A stretch of 64,000 bases of DNA from Tilletia caries (GCA_032718865.1 JALUTQ010000007.1:1054001-1118000), one strand, 5' to 3'. Positions 34,752-46,405 are shown, numbered from the stretch's first letter. The notes: generated by a model not told the origin, from the letters alone. Numbers and translations: made by a program.

Positions 34752-36248
34752 TCAAGCGTCCGAGTCCAGGATCTTACGCAGGAAGCCCTGACGAAGATCA
34801 GGTCTCTCTGCAAACGATTTGTACACAGAGGCAAGGCGAGGCTTGTCGGCGAGCGCGAGTCCAAGAGACGCAAGCTCGTCGACCTCAAATGCCTCGCTGT
34901 CACGATCCAGAAGCTCGGTAATGGCCTCTCCCAGTCCCTCGTCCTGGTTGCTCATCCCGCGCAGCGCAGTGGCGATCTCCGCCAGGGCACCAACGCCGGA
35001 GGGGCGCTTGCGCTTGCGGGAGGCAGGAATTTGACCCTGCAATGTTCATAGAAGATAGGAAGGCTCAGATTCAATCAATTCTCAGCATTGGCAACGTTCA
35101 CCAGTCACCATGAGAGAAGGAGAAAGATGAAATCACCATAACCACAGCTACCCACATCATTCTCATCGTCACTGCCTTCCTTGTCCCCCTTCTCAGAGTC
35201 GTTTTTCGGAGTCGCTGCTGGCCTCTCCCTCTGCACCAACGTCCCGAGAAAGGGCACCTGTGGCTGTAGACTTCGAGTTGAGGCTGTCCAGCTGTGTGTA
35301 GAAGGGAAACGACTTGTGTCTCCACTTCTTGAGCTCGGGGCGACGCTAGAACAAATAGAATTTCAGACAGAGAGAGAGCAAGGGGTCAGATCATCAATCG
35401 CACCACTGATATGAACCTGTCAGAGCATCAGGGTCCACATTCCAAACACATCCAGCCAGAGTCCAGACAGGAACGAAGCTGATTCTCCATCGTATTTCCA
35501 CCCATGCCCATGCGGCCCTGCTCCATTCTCACCTCAAATTCCAGGGAAGGAAAGGGATCGGAGTCTACTCACTTTCACCAGGTCATCCCACACCGCATCG
35601 TCGGCCGTGGCCACGCCCTTATCCTCATCCCATCCAAACCCACTCATATCAACCAGCTCTTTCACTTCCTTGTACTGGGCCTTAAGCTGGAATACAACGA
35701 GAGATGTCATTGCAGGATCATCGGGCTGAGCACAACGGGCAAGGAAGAAAAAGGAAAGATAGAAGAAAGGAAGGGAGAGCCTACTCACGTTCCGGTAATG
35801 GTTCTTCACATCGGCAAGGGCCTTTTTTCGACCCTTCTCGTGCAAAGGCTCGATTTCTTCAAGGACCCTAACCCAGAGCTCGGGCTGAGGAACATGTAAC
35901 ATAAAATTGGGAGTTGATCAGCAGCAGTTCTTAAGATAGCCCAGAGACGTGGCCCAGTCAAGGGACCCCATCCAGGGCTCAGAGCCCAGAGGGCTCGGGA
36001 TCGAGCAAAGAGACGAAAACAAAGGCGAGAGAGATACCTACTTTGAAGCCACCTCCACTAGCCTTACCCTGCTGTTTGCCTTCTTCGAGGACATCAAGAA
36101 GCTTCTCGTCCTCTGTCGAAGCCCAGAAGCAGTTCTCCTTACGCTGACCCGCCTGGGTGGCGGAAGCGGGCGGCGCCTGCGAAAGGGCCTCACCTTGACT
36201 TTGAGTCTGCGTCTCTTGAGCAGCGCTTTCAGAAGAAGAGGAAGACAT
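34752..36248 (-). CDS. Harbinger Myb/SANT-like DNA-binding protein, frame broken in exon 4
   Basis: Exons (minus): 36248-36042, 35884-35789, 35686-35573, 35345-35156, 35036-34752. The Myb/SANT-like domain is spread over three exons: CFWASTEDEKLLDVLEEGKQ, PELWVRVLEEI...VKNHYRN, then LKAQYKEVKELVDMSGFGWD and DDAVWDDLVK, followed by RRPELKKWRHKSFPFYTQLD. This is the partner protein that recruits Harbinger transposase to the termini. Exon 4 is 190 nt, one more than the frame allows. An A5 run (T5 on the plus strand near 35,203) with one base fewer would give an acidic Ser/Asp/Glu-rich linker joining correctly to GQIPASRKRKRPSG in exon 5. Either a young pseudogene or a base-call error. Confidence 0.75.
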
Positions 36249-36613
36249 TGCGACGAGCGTGGATGATGGTACATGTGAGAGGAAGAGAAAAAATCTGAGG
36301 ATCCTGGGCATGAGACGCTGCGAATGAATTGAATCTCCGACGGTGCGTCAAATCAGACTGCGTCCAGGTCTGAGCTGGACGCAAATTTTCACTAGGAAAA
36401 AGTTATCATGACGCAAGTTTTTGCGTCACGGAGAGTCTGCTGTACAAGTCATGACGCAACTGTGACAACTTTATCACATGACGCAAATTCAATTAGCAGC
36501 GTCACGCGTGACGCTGCAGCTGTACAGGCCCTTATTATTTGTGAGCGAGCTTCAATAATGTCCCAAAGAGGATCCGCTTGGCTCGCCCGCCTCTTCTGCC
36601 GCTCGCTCGCACG

Positions 36614-38817
36614 CATGGAGGATGCGGAAGCCCTTGCCAGGCGGGAAGGACGCAGCAGAATCATGTCATGGCCATTATTACGGATCCCTGCCTCCTCGTG
36701 GAGATAAACCCAGTCGTAGGACAGATGGCAGGTGCGCATCCTTCCTCTCTCCTTGTCCTTTTATCCGGCTGAACTTCGATCTGAGATCGCACCTTCGCCC
36801 GCTGTCTTTGCGGCGTCCTCTCCTAATATACTCCTCCAGACCGGAACGGACGGTCCTCTCGGGTCTATCTACTGCTCCAAATCCAAAATCCAAGCCAAGA
36901 GGATGACGAGCTCCATATGGTCGCCCTAGCAACCGGCGTCAAGTGCTCTCCGCTCGACAACATCTCCGCACATGGAGATCTCCTTCATGATTGCCATGCA
37001 GAGACACTCACTCGGCGCGCAGCCAGGAAATGGTTGCTCCGCCGACTGCGTGATGAGGTGGTTCTACTGCCGTCCGATGATGTATCGCTGGGGCTTCATG
37101 GCATCCCCCGGATCTTCGAAGCCGCCTCTGCGGAGAGAGATCGATGGCGACTGAGGCAGAACGTGCGGGTGCTGTGATACATATCGACCTTGCCTTGTCA
37201 GTCCGATTTCTAACTTGATTTGCTGGAGAGATGCAAAACCTGCTGACCTTGTTCCTTATAACTGTTGGCAGGCGGAGACGCGTCTACATCGCACCTGCGC
37301 ATCAGCCGAACTTCGCGCCTTGAATCCGAACGAGCTGGTGAGGTTCCGTCAGACGGACCTCAGGCTGAAGAAGCGATCCTTGCCTTGTATTCACGTGTCA
37401 GCGTGGCTCCTAGTTCCTACCGCCGACGGACACGCAGCGGCAGGCTCCGAAGTTGTCCGCGGCAGGACGAACGAGGCGACCCTGAACATCCTCAGAACGA
37501 AGCCTGGTGAGTAGAGTGAGTGGCCCCGCTACATTTGCCGGTTCTTCATTTGACAGATTCCGATGCGTCCTTTCCTCAGGCCGAGCACACTCCATACCGG
37601 CCATTTCGCTTTCGTGCAGCGACAAGGTGAGTGGAAGTACATCTTCTCCCCGTGTATTCACTCCTCCTGGTTCATGATGACAGCGCTGATGACACCATGT
37701 TCCCAGCTTGCGAGCTATGTCGCCCTGGGTGTTCAGGGATCGCTACTCCTCGCCCTCCTTGAGCCAACCGTTCCCTCGATCTTCGTCGTCGGATTCGTGC
37801 CCAAGGAACACTTTCCCTTGAGCGCTGAGGAGCAAGGTGAACCCTTGCACCGAGCTTGCCAACAACCCCATCTTTGACTCGTCAAGGCCTCGACAACGCC
37901 CGACCATCACCTTGTTACCCAAGCTAGGGTTCTGTCATTCCAAGGAGCCTGCTGAGCTGGCTGTTCGAGCCGAACAGAGCCCCGAACAGGCATGGGACGA
38001 CACCGAGCCAGTCCCAGCAGCTGGATGTGAGTCCGTCGCGGGAATGCTCGTGGATAAAGCAAAGTCATGGGGACTGGCCTGATCTCATCTTCTTCTCACT
38101 GACAACCGTCTAGCTGTGATATGGACACGCACGGATACCGCCAAGGGAATCGTGGAGAATGTGGTCGCTGGTCTCAAGATGGGGGCGAGCCCGGCGAAAA
38201 AGAAGGTGCAAGAGTTGCTGCCTTTGCATTCAAGCCGACGGTGAGACTTTTACCCCCGCGGAAGGCTCTTGAGCTTCTCGTGCTCCTATGCATGTCATCA
38301 CCTCACCAGATTTAACTCACGACGGTTCTTCCCATTCTCGGGTCACTTTAGATCGACACTGTGCAAGCTGAACTGGTATCGCGACATCCTGATGCTCAGT
38401 TCAGAATTCTAAGGGGCGAGGCGAGAGGATGCGGCCGGTCCAGCCGCAGCGAGCAACAGCTGTTTCGGGGCCAAGAATGATTCGGAGAACCAACATGTGC
38501 GGGATGATAGGCAGAGGAAACTTCATTTGCGAGGCTGGGCTCAGCCATCCTCCCCGATCGACGCGGTGGAGAGTATGGCACAGCGGCGACATCGGCAAGC
38601 GCGGGAATCAGAAATGATCAAGTCCTTTCTGGGTTCGACTGGCTGGGCGGCGCCAGAGACGGACTCGACGGTCTCGATCCTGTCGGTCGGGAGCGGGTCT
38701 GCATCTGAAGGAGCTGCATTCATAGAAGAGCCCAGGACAGAGGCTCCATTCTGCAGATGGCTGGTCTTGGGTCCGCGGGCAGAGTCCTTTGATCCGGATG
38801 AACTATGTATTTACTGA
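36614..38817 (+). pseudogene. TAD1: tRNA-specific adenosine deaminase (TAD1/ADAT1-like) relic
   Basis: Pieces of the A-deaminase domain lie in order across conserved splice sites: GSLPPRGDKP, RTVLSG (the family's Trp is Arg), VALATGVKC, catalytic HAE in LLHDCHAETLTRRAARKWLL, YISTLPC joined by a GTCAGT...CAG intron to GDASTSHLR, LRTKPG joined to RAHSIPAISLSCSDK, YVALGVQGSLLLALLEP, and KMGASPAKKK. The enzyme makes inosine at position 37 of tRNA-Ala. Breaks: at least three frame changes (near 36,640, 36,895 and 37,430) and an in-frame TGA at 37,176 between RVL and YISTLPC. The 3' end (IKSFLGSTGWAAPE) is uncertain. It begins 83 bp from the Harbinger element, whose insertion may have started the decay. 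Confidence 0.72.
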
Positions 38818-38925
38818 CTTCTGGACAAAGCGAAATCACAACCTCGTCTTCATGAGCAGAGCGCTTGAGAGGTGGAAAGCCGGACAGTGTGAATTATTTC
38901 TGGTCCTTCGAGGGCTCGGATTCAC

Positions 38926-39038
38926 CTTCGCCCTCGCCCTCGCCCTCGCTCTCGCCCTCGCCCTCGCCCTCGCCCTCGCCCTCGCCCTCGCCCTCGCCCT
39001 CGCCCTCGCCCTCGCCCTCGCCCTCGCCCTCACCTTCG
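38926..39038. repeat. Hexanucleotide repeat (CCCTCG)n
   Basis: About 18 near-perfect 6 bp units. On the minus strand it encodes a Gly-Glu run in an open frame after LSVEQVHQLYELNSHLLVE, and on the plus strand an Ala-Leu run. Confidence 0.9.
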
Positions 39039-39179
39039 ACCAAGAGGTGGGAGTTGAGTTCATACAGCTGGTGGACTTGCTCCACGGAAAGCTGAAGTGA
39101 GGAGATAAGGGTGTTCGCCTTACGAAAGGAAAAGCAGGAGAAGGGACGCAGACGTACATAGAGAAGATGGGTCACAACT

Positions 39180-41089
39180 TTAGATGTGCGTAAAGGTCTC
39201 GTGTCCGCCCAAAGGATTAAAGGTCCTCCTTTCCATGCGTGGCAGATGCTCACTCAGGTGCTGGCCAAGCGCCCAAGAAGCACCAGCGCGAGCCGCTTCT
39301 TGTCGCTCTTTCTCAAGAAGGGACTGTTGCACTTCTTGGATTGGGTAGAACTCGTCGACGGGAACATCCTCCCACTGCGAAAGCTGCCAGACAGCGCCGA
39401 CGGTATTGTAGCGGGCCCCTTTGAAGTAGCGGAGGAGCCAAGCTGCGGGGAGGACAATGGTGAAGACGCCGGTGAAGATCAGGAGCAGGAGGAGAAGGAT
39501 GGGTTTGGCACCGCTGGACCTTTGGAGCGTCGTTAGGAACCGAGACAGGCCGTTGTCTGCTTCGACTAGGAAGTTGTCATTCTTCCACGCCGAATGTAAC
39601 CTCGATACGGCGGTTGTTCATCATGTACGTGGGGTACAATTCTTCAACGACCTTCCTGATAGCTGTATAGATGGTAACCAATCGTCAGACGACAGATCTT
39701 TGGGGCGGGGCGCAAGCTCAAGGTGACTCTCTCTCTCATGCAAAACTCACCATCCTCGAAAGCTTTGACGTCCCGGCCGGCGACACGCTTCGTGACCCTG
39801 AATGCCTTGAGCTGCTTGGCGTTCAGTGTATGGTCATCGCAAGCCATGCGTGGGATCATCTGGCTTAATCCCTCTGCCGGCCGAACCTTGACGTCGGCCA
39901 CCGCAGTCGTTCCGATACTGATGCGCTCCGTCTAGACGCCTTCAACATACTCGAGGCGACGGATGTAGAAGATATCGCTCTCGTTCGTCGGGTAGACGCC
40001 CTTCGTCCAAGGCAAGAAACGGGCTGGAGCGGAGCGCCAGAGCGCTCGATCCTCAGCCCAGCTCGGTCGGAGCAAGCGATATTCTCGTGTGCAGGTCCAG
40101 CTTCGACATCGCCGTCATCAGCGGCGGAGGAAAGTTGCTCATCTCCTGAGAGGAGAAGCTCGGTGTCTTGAGTGGCAGCGAAGGAGGGCGGCTGTGCTGC
40201 GGGAGAGGTCGACGGAGGCGGGGTGAGTGGCGGTAGGCGATGGGTTCGACCAGCACCTCCTGCGCCATACGTCCCCCATAGGCGAGATCTTCGTCTCCTT
40301 CGACATATACTGTTGGATTGTCGCGGACTGGATGTCGGATTGGAGAGCCATATGGGTCTGGAAGACGGGCGCTCTCGCCCACGAATGATGGCTGAAGCAG
40401 GGGACTCAAGTCGATCTCCAACGAGAAATCGATGATAGTGACGGTATCGGTGCGGCTGTTCGATCCGACGCGGGAACTAGAACAGCCATTGACACACGGT
40501 TGGTGGTGGCCGTCGTGGTGCTCGCGGTACTCCAAACTCTTCATGCGAACCGCGGGTTTTGACAGTCACCTTGGGTGGCGTGAGAGTCTTCTGCAAAACG
40601 AACCGATAGAGGGACTCTCCTGCAGGTGGAAGGATCGAACGAGTGAGTAGACAATGTCGTGAGAACGTGAATTGAAGTGAAGACGGTTGAAGCACTCACC
40701 ATTCTCATTGAGGTGAGCGCCATGGGTTAGGATGTTCGCCTCCGCCGCCGGAGACTGAAAGTTCCTGGGGAGTTTGCTCGGAACCGTGCCGGTAGGTTCC
40801 TTCTTTTGGCCTCCTGAGTACACTTGCGGAGTGTGAGCGGAAAAGGTCGGAGGAGGGTCGCTGACATCGACCTCGGCATTTGCTGTGTCGTGACTGGGCT
40901 TGACTTCATATCCGAGGGGATCCCCCTCAAGAGTGGGGCATATTTCTTCGCGTCGATCGGCCTGGGGCTCGGCATGACTGCCTTCCCATCGTCGGCCCGT
41001 AGACGAAAGCTCGAGGAGTCGTGGGAAGGCTGAGGAGCCACATCTGCATACGAGGGCGGAAGCTCGCTCTCTGCTGGAACGAAGGCCAT
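39180..41089 (-). pseudogene. Conserved fungal membrane-protein gene, frame broken
   Basis: Recognisable order on the minus strand: start MAFVPAESELPPSYADVAP (PPSY motif), acidic linker GDPLGYEVKPSHDTANAEVD, exon GESLYRFVLQKTLTPPKVTV, EYREHHDGHH and TDTVTIIDFSLEIDLSPLLQ, FLPWTKGVYPTNESDIFYIR, MACDDHTLNAKQLKAF, RRIEVTFGVE, then NDNFLVEADNGLSRFL and a strong membrane segment KPILLLLLLIFTGVFTIVLP ahead of WLLRYFKGARYNTVGAVW. It resembles a widespread uncharacterised basidiomycete family with a PPxY-like N terminus and one C-terminal membrane anchor. Frames change near 41,030, 40,535 (TTT where TT would restore frame) and 39,592, and a TAG lies at 39,934. Function unknown. Confidence 0.55.
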
Positions 41090-41450
41090 TGTCCTCGATC
41101 TGTGAAGATTAAGCACGAGATTGAAGAGAGAGCGAGGGAAGGAGGCAGGGGGCAGAAAGCCGGAGCCAGGAGCCGGGAGCACCTGATGGTAAGCGTCAAT
41201 CCGAAGCACAAAGAAGGGGAGGACAAAGGCATCAGCCTTCCTTGATCGCTCCTGCTACATACGTTACTTCCCAGTTCCCACAGATGAAGCGGGGGGGTGC
41301 TGAGTTGCAGGCGCAGTACACAGCTACGCCCATCGAATCAATTTAGATTTCGAAGCTTCCAACCACGTGGAACGATCGCCAGCCACACTTGGGTGCACGC
41401 TCGCCTTACACATTGCCCGCTCCAATCATCCACACTGTACTTTCGCTCAA

Positions 41451-42983
41451 ATGATGGCCACTCAAGAAAGAAGTTCCCGCTCCGACCCTACAAGCGTATC
41501 CGTTTCTTCCGGCTCACGGCGAGTGCAAGCCGCCCTGGCACAGTGCGAGGACATGCTCCATCTTGCCGACACGGTCACCAACTTAAACACGTCGGTACAC
41601 CAACTCTCAGACCACCTCGAAGCTGTTCGAGGTTTCGTGTCATCGGTGGCTCGGAACAGCAACTCTCTAATTCCTTCCGTACCTCGAGATGTTGCAAGTC
41701 TTGCGGAAGGCGCGACTGCAGGTCTGCGGTTACGAGTGATGGAACAATTGCACGAGCGGGTGGGCCAACTCGTGCAGGCCGAGCTCGACACATTCAGCCG
41801 TTTCGTTCGGGCTGTTCTGGACGGTGGATTGCGAGCCGTCCATACCGGGCAGCCAGACGGACAGAGCATCTTGCCGCAACCAGGTTCGTTTCTGCCTCTT
41901 GTCCCCGCTCCATAGCTCCGCATCTGAAGATTCTGCCTTTTCACTCTGCAGAGATTGATCCGCTCGGCTTCCTCTTCCTTGAGCTGGAACAAGGGTCCAA
42001 TTACCCACCTGGCTCATCTTCTACGCCCCATCCCGGACAGAACACCGCCCTAGAACAATCTCGGAACCTGAACAGCACACTGAAAGGTCGCCTTAACGCC
42101 GAGTCCCAACTCTTGGAAACAGTGTTGGTAGCCGTCAGCAATGCGGCTGGCCGTCTCGGGGCTCGCGTCAACGCATGGACAATTGGGCTAGGTCGCGTCT
42201 ACGATCACCTCGACAGGCTACAGAAGGACCGGAATGTGGCGGTATTATCAGAAAAGGCTGCACAATCGGCGCCCATCGGAGAGATCGGTCACCAACACGT
42301 CGGTCGGCTGCAAGAGCGATACAGCAGCCTGGCTCAAAGCGCAATCGAAGCGCTGCTGGGCGAGCTTGTGCATCAAGTCACATCACATTCCGTCGACGAT
42401 GGCACCCCAACAAGTCACGTAGACGAAATCGATCGAATGGCAGAGGTGGCTGCGAAGGCGGTGTTCGGGTACAAGGTCGTCGACAATCTACATCAGCGCC
42501 GATCCGTTTTGCGCGTTCTGGTTCAAAAATGACTCTGAGGCGACTGCTATTCCAGGACAGCGCCTACTCGCAGAGGAAAATATCCAGGATGCCCTCAAGA
42601 CGACGAAGGCGCGGTGTCTGGAGAGCTGGCGAGGTCTGGCCATCGATCGCGCGGTTTTGGAACACGCTGCCGCCGTGCAAGAGAGTGAAAAGCGAGATGG
42701 TATCGATGGCGATGCTGAGCCATCATCAATACCGACTGCACTCTTGCGCGCCATCGAGGCACTGAAAGCCAGCGTGTACGAGCTCGGATTCGACCATGCA
42801 CGCTCGTATCTAACCACCTCCCCGTCGCTGGTGCTTGCGTTTGTCGAGAGGCTCGAAGCAGGTCGGAGTACCACCCTTCTCAAGGCGATTGCAGAGGGGC
42901 AGACGCAGGCAATGTCGCTGGACGACGAGGCTATCGGCAAGGTCATTATGGTGGCTCTCGGCCCGCTGGCTAGTCAGCGATGA
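41451..42983 (+). CDS. Unrecognised helical protein, 2-3 exons
   Basis: Exon 1, 41451-41883, starts MMATQERSSRSDP and is helical (LHLADTVTNLNTSVHQLSDH). A GTTCGT...TGCAG intron of 68 nt leads to exon 2 at 41952 (EIDPLGFLFLELEQGSNYPP; SRNLNSTLKGRLNAESQLLE). That frame stops at 42,532, while a protein-like frame one base away (KARCLESWRGLAIDRAVLEH...GKVIMVALGPLASQR) runs to 42,983. A GTCGTC...ATCCAG intron (42470-42593, phase 0) would join them, but a single-base indel is an alternative. Long amphipathic helices suggest a coiled-coil or tethering factor. No family recognised; it may be partly decayed like its neighbours. Confidence 0.5.
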
Positions 42984-43230
42984 CCGATGCCTGGCTGGCG
43001 CAGCGCTCAAAACCACGGGAACGACAAGCGAGTGACATGCACTCGGTCGTATCTGTGAACACACTCCAAACCGTCGTCCTCAAGACCGCGGCCCCACCCG
43101 CCCATATGTAGGCCACAGCCCCTAGTCATCGCGACTGACGCCTACTGAGGCCTCGCGCCACGTGGAGGTTCTTGGCTCAGACTCAGTGGTCTCAAGACTT
43201 CAACCCCTCCGATCCCACAGCTAGAGCATA

Positions 43231-43443
43231 CAGTCGCTCCACAAAGTTTTGACACCCCCAGGAAAATTTTTTGGAGGAGACGCAACGCCCCTTTTTCCCC
43301 GGAAAATATGATTCACAGATCCGCCGGCTCTCGGCTCTCATATCGCAATGTAATGTTTTTCTCCCAAAATTCAGGTACCTGTTTTTCTTGCCCCCGCCCC
43401 CTCATTTCAATTTCGGCCGCGTCAAAACTTAATGGAGCGACTG
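43231..43443. mobile_element. Tc1/mariner-like MITE (213 bp)
   Basis: Inverted ends CAGTCGCTCCA...AAGTTTTGAC, 23 bp with two mismatches, flanked by TA on both sides (43229-43230, 43444-43445). CAGT ends with TA duplication are typical of Tc1/mariner. No coding capacity; G- and C-runs inside. Confidence 0.85.
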
Positions 43444-44175
43444 TAAGGTTCAATCAAAAATTACTTTGATGACAGAACGGGGAAAATGAAAGGGGAAAGA
43501 ACGGAACGGGAAAACGGAAAGGCCTTATTAGGGTTAGTTTCCGCTTCCACTGGTTCCATCATGCTGATGTGTTTAACCATCGGTATGTACACACTTCATA
43601 TAGAGATACTTTCGCTGAGGGAAGGAGACTTTCGCCGAACGAAGGAGACAGACTCTGTACAGTACTGCGCTAGGCGATGAGCGGACGAGCGATGCTGAGG
43701 CGATGAGGAGGCGGACGATGCAGGCGATGAGGAGTTGAGGATGTGGTTGTTGTGCACGAAATGTTGTTTTCACTCTTCGGGTTCGGAGCCCATACATATT
43801 ATGGGCTATATATGTAGCCAGACTGAGACGCTGAGACTCTGCTGCGACCGGGAGACTCCGTTGCTCCGAAAGTATGAGAAACCGGAGTGATCCCATGCCT
43901 ACGCTTGACGCTGCCGCAACCGCTCCCCAAGTATCTGTGGCCCAAGTCCCTCCCTCCGTCGCTTCCTCACTTCGTATCATCGTCCAACTGATTATTCCCA
44001 CAGGCTTCAGCTCGCTGCTCTAGGATCTCCCGAACGGCCCCGCAAACGAAAGCCAAGCTCCCGACTCCATCCACAGGACGCGACCCCGAACACCCGCCCG
44101 CTTGCGTGACTCACCTGCCATCCCCAACTCGCCTGTGTCCCTGCACAAGCGGTCTACGCACAACAGCCACACGCC
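43444..44175. promoter_or_regulatory. Upstream region of the RAS2-like gene
   Basis: No supported gene. Contains short GGCGATGAGG-type repeats at 43,675-43,735 and, nearer the gene, pyrimidine-rich leader sequence. No specific factor site assigned. Confidence 0.4.
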
Positions 44176-45550
44176 ATGGCCCCCTCTATGATCTACAAGC
44201 TCGTAGTACTCGGAGACGGAGGTGTCGGGAAGACCGCCCTCACCATCCAGCTCTGTCTCAATCACTTCGTTGGTCAGTACCTTTGATTCCTTCATCCCCC
44301 ATCTTCGTGCCCGCTCTGGCATCCTCATCCTTCCGCGGACCAACGCGCCGCACTTCCCTCTGTTGCTCTCGAGCTCTGGGGCTGCGCAATCTCCTGATTC
44401 TTTTCGCTTGCGCCACGGATCAAGCCAAGTGCTGACCTTCCTGATCACTCTTTCGTCCCCCCTTCCCTTCGCTTTGTCTCCATTCCCACACACCGGTGGC
44501 ATGTTCCCTTCAACGCCGCGCTCGCGTGCAACTTGCCTCGTCTCGCATCTATCGCCCCCTCACGTGTCCTCGGCCTTCGTTACACCTTCAACAGAAGTAA
44601 GCACACTCCTCCACGAACGCGCCAATAATTCGGACGTCTTCCATCTTCGCTGTGCTGAACATATCTTCTCTCCTCTGCTGCCGCCCTCCGCTAGACATAT
44701 GACCCTACCATCGAAGATTCTTATCGGAAACAGACAGTCATCGATGACGAACCGTGCATGTTAGAGGTGCTAGATACAGCAGGGCAAGGTGCGTACTGTG
44801 CTGCATCGCGAGAACCACTCGCCACACTACGCGCCCGGACTCCGCTAACCTTTACCTTTCCTCCCCTACCTCATCTCGCTTTTCTTCCTTCGACTGCCGG
44901 CATTCTTCTCCGCGCTCGCAATGCGCTCCCTTCCGACGAACACAGAGGAGTACACGGCATTGCGGGACCAATGGATTCGAGAGGGGGAAGGGTTTTTGTT
45001 GGTGTATTCCATCGCGGCACGTAACACATTTGAGCGGGTGGAACGCTTCAGAGCACAAATCTCGTGAGTGTACCATGCTGCCCTTACACTCAGACCGTCG
45101 CGCCTTGGAATGGTGCGGCTTGGATTTGTTGGCCCAAAAATTTCTGAAAACCTCCATTTTTCATCCCGTTCCTTCCTTTCTACCTTCGCACTACCAATCC
45201 CGCACATCTGCTTGATAATGCGCCTGCCGAACGTCTCGCCTGCCCCTGTCCTGTCCATGTGACCGACTACGATCCAACACTCCAGACGGGTCAAGGATCA
45301 AGAACCACACACAGTACCGATTATGTTGGTGGGCAACAAATGCGACAAGGTGCAGGAGCGCGAGGTGTCGAAAGAGGAAGGGCAAGCATTAGCGAACCGG
45401 TTGGGGTGCAAATTTGTGGAGAGCTCGGCCAAGACGTGCGTAAACGTCGAGCGAGCATATTACACCGTCGTACGGATGATCAGGGAACAACGAGAAGGCG
45501 CAAACCGAGGCAAAGAACGCAAGAAGCGGCCGAGATGCAATATTCTTTGA
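44176..45550 (+). CDS. RAS2: Ras-family GTPase, RAS2/RasB type
   Basis: Exons 44176-44272, 44595-44596 (2 nt, tentative), 44695-44788, 44946-45063, 45286-45550; 576 nt, 191 aa. Motifs: P-loop [11 protein letters not shown], effector loop YDPTIEDSY, switch [26 protein letters not shown]-like ESSAK, and a basic C terminus ending CNIL, a prenylation box. QLCLNHFV...[13 protein letters not shown] marks the fungal Ras2/RasB class, a membrane switch for morphogenesis and cAMP/MAPK signalling. Exon 1 ends on the first base of a Glu codon and exon 3 starts at Thr, so two bases are missing. AA at 44595-44596, between TTCAACAG and GTAAGC, supplies them. Otherwise a 2 bp loss at the acceptor must be assumed. 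Confidence 0.85.
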
Positions 45551-46405
45551 AGCTTGGCTTCTCCATCGTCCGCCCCCTGTCCTACCTCTGCTCCGGCCCC
45601 TCCCCACGAATCTCTCGTTTGCATCTTCCATTCCTGCACTTCGGCATCGTCGCGAACCTGTTACCCCAAGTCGAACAAAATCTCTTCCCGGTCTCGCCCT
45701 CTTGCCAAATACCAAAGCATGAGCCCTTGACCTTCTTTCCTTTTCCCCTCCCATGCTCTTACCAACCCGGCTCTCTCGCCTCTCTGCTCTCTCAATCTCG
45801 ACTGTTGTTCATCCAACCACATATCATACTCGTTCTCTTGCTCTCCTTCCCCCCAGCCGCGCCTCACGGGCCTTTCTCGCCGTCTTGAATCTCTGTTCAT
45901 TATCTCTTCTCTCTTCTTTTGTTCCTCGCCTTTCCCCCTTGATGACACGCTTCTTCCTCACCCCCAATTTCATCATCCAACTTTCGAACACATCCCCCAC
46001 GCCCCAGCCCCCCAAAGCACCACGCATTGTCCCTTTCTTCCTTCCAAGCAATTGGACCATGATATCCCCTTAGACAGATGTGTGGCTACTGGCCGATGGC
46101 CGCCTGTGGGTACACGGCCATGGACCAGTAGAAGTCGCCATTCGCGGTCTGCAACGCTCGGGTCGCACCGTGTTTCGCCCAACGACAAAGGGTAAGCGGT
46201 AAGCGGCAAGCCACCTTGTTAGCGGAACCAGAAGGTGTGGGAGCGGTTGTTCCGAGATTGATTGCGAGTGGGCTTTCCTCTTCATCCACGACGTTCTTAC
46301 TCACTTCTCACTGCATTCACATCCTTCCCTTCGCCTTTTCTTCCCGTAGATCCATATCTGTCCTTCAGGTTCGCCTTCGGTTGCATGCGTTTCGGTCAGC
46401 TCAAG
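45551..46405. promoter_or_regulatory. RAS2 3' region and tannase 1 promoter
   Basis: Pyrimidine-rich 3' flank of RAS2 followed by the upstream region of the first tannase gene. No gene or repeat recognised. Confidence 0.4.

Larger units (their letters stand above)
32779..36531. mobile_element. PIF/Harbinger transposon, complete (3,753 bp)
   Basis: Inverted termini GGGCCTGTACAGCTGCA (17 bp perfect, similarity continuing beyond) flanked by TTA on both sides (32776-32778, 36532-36534), the classic Harbinger duplication. It carries the two expected genes, convergently arranged: a DDE transposase (+) and a Myb/SANT-like protein (-). Several TGACGCAA-type words lie within 170 bp of the right end and one near 32,855 on the left, likely binding sites. 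Confidence 0.93.

Noticed and set aside
38789..39100. Plus-strand frame with an Ala-Leu run
   Set aside because: The frame is open only because of the CCCTCG repeat and has no conserved flanks.
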